Part shown: positions 6,520-9,916 of the stretch, in pieces
Layout of the letters: each line of letters begins with the position of its first letter
Numbering within the stretch: position 1 is the first letter of the stretch
Assembly: GCA_009781325.1 (NCBI GenBank)
Contig: WQYJ01000064.1
Location: 1 to 9,916, forward strand
DNA length: 9,916 bases
From: Propionibacteriaceae bacterium
GTDB lineage: Bacteria > Actinomycetota > Actinomycetes > Propionibacteriales > Propionibacteriaceae
Direction: 5' to 3'
Translations under genes and position numbers: made by a program
Notes under the pieces: model-generated
What the model was told of the DNA's origin: nothing
The model's database searches: none
The model's input: the letters and a program-made list of their open reading frames with translations, nothing else

Positions 6520-7118
6520 TGTACGACTCCCCAATTCAAGACCTCATCGCCGAACTGTCTCACCTGCCCGGAATTGGGCCGAAGGGTGCGCAAAGAATCG
6601 CCTTCTTCCTTCTTGATGCTGATGCCGAGGATGTCGAGTCGCTGGCGGGGGCGATCATTCGTGCTAAGGCGACGGTGAAGTTCTGTCAGGTCTGCTTTAA
6701 TGCCACCGAAGACGAGGTCTGCCGCATCTGTCGCGATGAACGGCGCGATCGTACGAAGATATGCGTGGTCGAGGAGTCGAAAGACATCGTCGCGATTGAG
6801 CGTACGCGAGAATTCCGGGGTTTGTATCATGTTCTCGGTGGCGCGATCTCACCAATCGATAATCGGGGGCCCGCAGACCTGCATATCCGCGAACTTGTCA
6901 AACGGTTGGATGACGCATCAGTCACAGAGATCATCCTCGCCACCAACCCCAACACCGAAGGCGAAGTCACCGCAACCTATCTGTCGCGCCTGCTTGGTTC
7001 CTTAGGCATCCAGATCACCCGCCTAGCCTCCGGCCTCCCCGTCGGCGGCGACTTGGAGTACGCCGACGAGATCACCCTCGGGCGCGCCTTTGAAGGAAGG
7101 CGTACAGTCAGCGACTAA
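6519..7118 (+). CDS. recR: Recombination mediator protein RecR
   Basis: 199 aa, the standard RecR length. With RecO (and RecF) it helps load RecA on SSB-coated single-stranded DNA at gaps. Visible parts: N-terminal helix-hairpin-helix LPGIGPKGAQRIAFFLL (16-32); a four-cysteine zinc finger at Cys56, Cys59, Cys68 and Cys71; a Toprim domain (about 80-175) with VVEESKDI and ATNPNTEGEVTATYL; and the C-terminal signature GLPVGGDLEYADEITLGRA followed by EGRR. The ATG at 6519 shares its A with the dnaX stop (TGATG), implying translational coupling; an in-frame TTG at 6516 would add one residue. Many bacteria keep a ybaB/ebfC gene between dnaX and recR; none is here. The stop is followed within 20 bp by the repeat block. 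Confidence 0.97.
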   Translation: MYDSPIQDLIAELSHLPGIGPKGAQRIAFFLLDADAEDVESLAGAIIRAKATVKFCQVCFNATEDEVCRICRDERRDRTKICVVEESKDIVAIERTREFRGLYHVLGGAISPIDNRGPADLHIRELVKRLDDASVTEIILATNPNTEGEVTATYLSRLLGSLGIQITRLASGLPVGGDLEYADEITLGRAFEGRRTVSD

Positions 7119-7138
7119 GTACGAAGGGCGTACATCGG

Positions 7139-7243
7139 ACCCCCGGCGGCCGTCGTATGGACTTGAGTGAGTTAGCGAATCCCCAGTCCATACGTTGGCT
7201 GCCGGGGGTCCTGCCTTTGGCAGGATGACCGGGGGTTGGGTCC
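7139..7243 (+). repeat. Palindromic repeat copy A (left-truncated)
   Basis: This 105-bp core, from ACCCCCGGCGG to GGTTGGGTCC, matches copies B and C almost base for base. The outer left arm and the first small hairpin are missing, probably cut off 20 bp after the recR stop. The central stem (from about 7137-7163 with 7185-7211), the 21-nt loop with GAGTGAGTTAGCG (7164-7184) and the right-hand hairpin remain. It could still act as a transcription barrier after dnaX-recR, but it has no T-run. Confidence 0.9.
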
Positions 7244-7267
7244 TTGATTGCATGCCGGGGGGGGCTA

Positions 7268-7429
7268 GGCCCCTTGGCACACTTCTGCATCAGCCGACCA
7301 CCGGTCATCCTGCCGCCAGGCAGGACCCCCGGCGGCCGTCGTATGGACTTGAGTGAGTTAGCGAATCCCCAGTCCATACGTTGGCTGCCGGGGGTCCTGC
7401 CTTTGGCAGGATGACCGGGGGTTGGGTCC
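7268..7429 (+). repeat. Palindromic repeat copy B (complete, cloverleaf core 7301-7418)
   Basis: Copy B shares 162 bp with copy C. Its core folds into a four-way junction with no unpaired junction bases. The outer stem is CCGGTCA (7301-7307) / TGACCGG (7412-7418). Hairpin 1 is TCCTGCC (7308-7314) / GGCAGGA (7319-7325), tetraloop GCCA. The central stem is 7326-7349 / 7371-7394 (24 bp, one mismatch, two wobbles) with a 21-nt loop. Hairpin 3 is TCCTGCC (7395-7401) / GGCAGGA (7405-7411), loop TTT. Because both side hairpins are near-palindromic, the core can also form one long stem of about 48 bp. No open frame of interest lies inside. Confidence 0.92.
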
Positions 7430-7455
7430 CTACGACCGGGGGGGTTGCATGCCGT

Positions 7456-7589
7456 GGGGCCAGGAGGCTGTTTCATGAATCAGAATCTGAAGTTTTTCCT
7501 ACTAGGTATTCTGCTGACTACTTGAGGCGATACTACATCTTGTGTAGAAAACAATACATCTTTGATTCATGCAACAGCCTCCTGGCCCC
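7456..7589. mobile_element. MITE-like non-coding element with 27-bp terminal inverted repeats
   Basis: The left end (7456-7482, starting GGGGCCAGGAGGCTG) and the right end (7563-7589, ending CAGCCTCCTGGCCCC) are inverted repeats of 27 bp with one mismatch. They enclose 80 bp of AT-rich sequence with no gene. The equivalent spacer between copies A and B reads GGGGGCTAGGCCCCTTGG at this point, so it shows what an empty site looks like. The outermost GGGGC/GCCCC may belong to that palindromic target rather than the element, so the exact ends and any target duplication are unclear. The inner end motif CTGTTGCATGAAT loosely recalls the CTGTTGCA found at several insertion-sequence ends, but I cannot name a parent family. 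Confidence 0.75.
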
Positions 7590-7745
7590 TTGGCACACTT
7601 CTATATCAGCCGACCACCGGTCATCCTGCCGCCAGGCAGGACCCCCGGCGGCTGCCGTATGGACTTGAGTGAGTTAGCGAATCCCCAGTCCATACGTTGG
7701 CTGCCGGGGGTCCTGCCTTTGGCAGGATGACCGGGGGTTGGGTCC
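7584..7745 (+). repeat. Palindromic repeat copy C (complete, cloverleaf core 7617-7734)
   Basis: Same structure as copy B: outer stem 7617-7623 / 7728-7734, central stem 7642-7665 / 7687-7710, identical 21-nt loop 7666-7686. The core differs from B at two positions in the central stem (GGCTGCCG here, GGCCGTCG in B), both at wobble or mismatch sites, so the fold is preserved. The 5' flank differs at two further bases. The near identity of A, B and C points to recent duplication or gene conversion. Confidence 0.92.
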
Positions 7746-7831
7746 CTACGACTGGGGGTCAGGTCCCTACGACTGGGGTTGAGCCCCTGTGACCGGGGGT
7801 TGCGTCCCCATGACTGGGGTTTGTCCCTATT
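7729..7831 (+). repeat. Five G-rich tandem units of 20-21 bp
   Basis: Units start with GACCGGGG or GACTGGGG at 7729, 7750, 7771, 7791 and 7812, each ending in a variant of GTCCCTA. The first unit is the tail of palindromic copy C, so the array appears to have grown from the repeat's own 3' end. A partial second unit follows copy B (7430-7445). Runs of four to five G on the plus strand could form G-quadruplexes. The array ends 17 bp before the ileS stop. Confidence 0.85.
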
Positions 7832-7848
7832 GTCATACCCCTGTCACA

Positions 7849-9916
7849 TCAGGCTTTGGTGAGGTGGAAGGTGATTTCTAGGTCTTCGTCTTTGGTCCAG
7901 GTATCGCCGGGGGTTTCGGCTTGGGTCATTTCTATGGCTAGGACTTCGGCTGCGATTTCTTCGCTGGCGGCTTGGATGGCTTCGGCTTGGTCGCCGGTGC
8001 CGGCCCAGGTGACGCGGATTCGGTCGGAGACGTCGAGGCCCGAGGACTTGCGGAGTTCTTGGATGGAACGGATCAGTTCTCTCACCCAGCCGGCGCGGAT
8101 CAATTCTGGGGTCAGTTCGACGTCAAGGGCTACTGTTTCGCCTTGCTCACCGACCACCGACCATCCGGCTCGGGGGCGCTCGGTGATGAGCACCTCGTCA
8201 GCGGTGATGTCGGTCTCCCCTTCCCAGTTCAGCTTCAGGATTCCGTGGGCTGCGATCTGGTGAGCGATCCATGCTGGATCGGCATCGGCGATGGCTTGGG
8301 CGACCGCAGCGGTCTGCTTGCCGAACCTACGACCGAGGGTACGGAAGTTGCCCTTGACCGAGTAGTCGACAAGGTCTCCGGCATCAGCGAAAGACTCCAG
8401 AGCTTCAATGTTGAGTTCACTGCGGATTTCGTCGATGAGTTCGGGAGTCAACCTCGATAATGAACTCGACGACACCAGAGCCCTTGCCAAACGCTGACGA
8501 ATCTTCATCCCCGCTTCAGCCCGGGCAGATCGGCCGAGTTCCACCAAACGCCTGGTCAGTTCCATGGAGGATTCCAAGCGCTCATCAATCAGCGTGAGGT
8601 CAGCCACAGGCCAGGATGCCAGGTGAACTGAATCCACACAGTCCTGATCACAGGCAACAAACAAATCCTGCCAGACCCGCTCGGTGATGAAAGGTGCGAT
8701 AGGTGCCATCAGCCGAGTCAGAATCTCCAGTGTTTCATGCAACGTCGACAGCGCAGAGTTCTCACCATTCCAGAAGCGGCGGCGCGAACGGCGTACGTAC
8801 CAGTTCGACAGTTCATCGACGAATTCCTGGATCAGGCTGCCCGCCTTGAGAGTGTCGAAGTTTTCCAGGGCCACAGTGACACCCTGAACCAGAGTTTGAG
8901 TACGCGAAGTCAGCCAGCGATCCAGAACGTGACGCTGGTCAGCTTCGGGCGGACAACCATAGCTCCACTCATTGACTCGGGCATACAGGGCCTGGAAGGA
9001 CACCGAGTTCCAATAGGTAAGCAGCACCTTGCGTACTGTTTCCTGGATCGTGGTGTGACCCACTCGACGAGAGCTCCACGGCGAACCGCCGGCGACCATG
9101 AACCAGCGCACAGCGTCGGCACCATGGGTGTTGAGCAGCGGGATGGGTTCGAGGATATTGCCAAGATGCTTGCTCATCTTGCGGCCATCCTCAGCAACGA
9201 TATGGCCCAAAACCAGAACGTTCTTATAGGAGTTGCGGTCGAAGACCAAGGTTGAGATGGCCATCAGCGAGTAGAACCAGCCGCGGGTCTGATCGACTGC
9301 TTCGCAGATGAAGTCGGCGGGGAAGGAACCCTCAAACTCGTCGACCGACCCCGGGAGGGCTGGGTATCCGCGCTGTGCGAAGGGCATCGACCCAGAGTCG
9401 AACCATGCATCGATGACTTCGGGTACGCGCCAACTTGGTTTGGAGCAGGTTGGGCAGGCGAAGCTGATCTCATCGACGTAGGGGCGATGCGGGTCTAGCT
9501 TGGACTGATCTGTACCAGTGAGTTCGCTGAGTTCCCACAGAGAGCCAACACAGACTTGGTGATCATCCTCGCAACGCCAGATGGGCAGCGGGGTTCCCCA
9601 ATAGCGTTTCCGCGATAGAGCCCAGTCGATGTTGTTGTCCAACCAGTCTCCGTACCTGCCGTGCTTGATGTGATCGGGATACCAGGTCGTCGCCTCGTTT
9701 TCCCTTATCAACCCATCTTTGATCTGAGTTGTCCGGATATACCACGAGGGCTGAGCGTAATAGATCAGGGCGGTGTGGCAGCGCCAGCAGTGAGGATACT
9801 GGTGGGTGATGTCGGCAGCTTTGTAGAGCAATCCGCGCTCTTGCAGCGACGCGATGATCGGCTTGTCGGCCACCTGGAAGAACAGCCCGCCGACTAGGTC
9901 GAGTCCTTCTTCGAAG
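7849..9916 (-). CDS. ileS: Isoleucyl-tRNA synthetase, C-terminal two-thirds (5' end outside the window)
   Basis: About 689 codons are visible, open to the right edge, and the full gene is probably over 1,000 codons. It charges tRNA-Ile with isoleucine in the cytoplasm. Seen: the editing-domain end and the return to the catalytic domain (PHCWRCHTALIYYAQPSWYI, then HGRYGDWL, NNIDWALSRKRYWGTPLPIW), the Cys pairs CWRC and CPTC, DAWFDSGSMPF, and the class I signature KMSKH-LGN (around 9166-9180). The anticodon-binding domain follows, then the C-terminal region to HLTKA. KMSKH rather than KMSKS and the overall sequence resemble the eukaryote-like IleS group common in actinobacteria, some members of which tolerate mupirocin; resistance cannot be read here. 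HIGH and any T-box leader lie outside. The codon at 9873 (GTG) is internal, since the frame continues FEEGLDLVGGLFFQV upstream. Confidence 0.97.
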   Translation of the reverse strand, partial: FEEGLDLVGGLFFQVADKPIIASLQERGLLYKAADITHQYPHCWRCHTALIYYAQPSWYIRTTQIKDGLIRENEATTWYPDHIKHGRYGDWLDNNIDWALSRKRYWGTPLPIWRCEDDHQVCVGSLWELSELTGTDQSKLDPHRPYVDEISFACPTCSKPSWRVPEVIDAWFDSGSMPFAQRGYPALPGSVDEFEGSFPADFICEAVDQTRGWFYSLMAISTLVFDRNSYKNVLVLGHIVAEDGRKMSKHLGNILEPIPLLNTHGADAVRWFMVAGGSPWSSRRVGHTTIQETVRKVLLTYWNSVSFQALYARVNEWSYGCPPEADQRHVLDRWLTSRTQTLVQGVTVALENFDTLKAGSLIQEFVDELSNWYVRRSRRRFWNGENSALSTLHETLEILTRLMAPIAPFITERVWQDLFVACDQDCVDSVHLASWPVADLTLIDERLESSMELTRRLVELGRSARAEAGMKIRQRLARALVSSSSLSRLTPELIDEIRSELNIEALESFADAGDLVDYSVKGNFRTLGRRFGKQTAAVAQAIADADPAWIAHQIAAHGILKLNWEGETDITADEVLITERPRAGWSVVGEQGETVALDVELTPELIRAGWVRELIRSIQELRKSSGLDVSDRIRVTWAGTGDQAEAIQAASEEIAAEVLAIEMTQAETPGDTWTKDEDLEITFHLTKA

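Noticed and set aside
7108..7476. 122-codon minus-strand frame across the repeats
   Set aside because: It translates two repeat copies into the same peptide twice; purely a by-product of the palindromes.
7119..7848. Retron, attC integron cassette or phage attachment site in the spacer
   Set aside because: No reverse transcriptase, integrase or cassette gene is present; only the secondary structure is suggestive, so it is reported as a repeat.
8737..9255. 172-codon plus-strand frame opposite ileS
   Set aside because: Antisense shadow of a clearly conserved IleS catalytic and anticodon-binding region.

Overview
The window looks like chromosomal DNA of an actinomycete with moderate GC, in the high fifties percent by eye. 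The evidence is the actinobacterial style of DnaX (long Pro/Ala/acidic tail), the directly coupled dnaX-recR pair, an IleS with a KMSKH signature, a DesR/NarL-like response regulator, and use of GTG starts. Propionibacteriaceae would fit, but that placement is inference with low confidence.

Layout. Positions 1-188 (minus) hold a small conserved-looking gene that runs off the left edge and carries an apparent +1 frameshift. Positions 259-434 hold half of a repeat that recurs at 7.1-7.7 kb, then three 30-bp tandem units ending in a 13-bp hairpin. tRNA-Ile(GAU) (491-564, minus) follows with a recognisable promoter. A LuxR-type response regulator lies at 612-1208 (minus). Positions 1209-2572 are about 1.36 kb with no convincing gene, but contain two diverged copies of a two-hairpin module. 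A methylguanine-DNA methyltransferase (2573-3076, plus) is followed by a terminator-like hairpin. A convergent SDR oxidoreductase (3289-4059, minus) has a CsoR-family-like operator palindrome upstream. dnaX (4171-6519) and recR (6519-7118) overlap by one base and are probably co-translated. Positions 7119-7848 are a repeat-rich spacer. The minus-strand ileS (7849 to the right edge) lacks its N-terminus here.

How the genes relate. dnaX and recR are a replication/repair pair (clamp loader and recombination mediator), and the methyltransferase is a third DNA-maintenance gene. tRNA-Ile and IleS both serve isoleucine translation but are 7 kb apart in separate units. The response regulator has no kinase gene next to it in the window.

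Most unusual content. The recR-ileS spacer carries three copies of a palindromic element. Two copies are complete, with a 118-bp core that can fold into a gap-free four-way (cloverleaf) junction. Between copies two and three sits a 134-bp MITE-like element with 27-bp near-perfect terminal inverted repeats, and after copy three comes a 20-21 bp G-rich tandem array. A truncated relative of the same family, also followed by G-rich tandem units, lies at the left end. The paired hairpin module at 1.5 and 2.0 kb, with apparent compensatory stem changes, is the other candidate for undescribed structured DNA or RNA. I see no defence system, CRISPR array, prophage or biosynthetic cluster.
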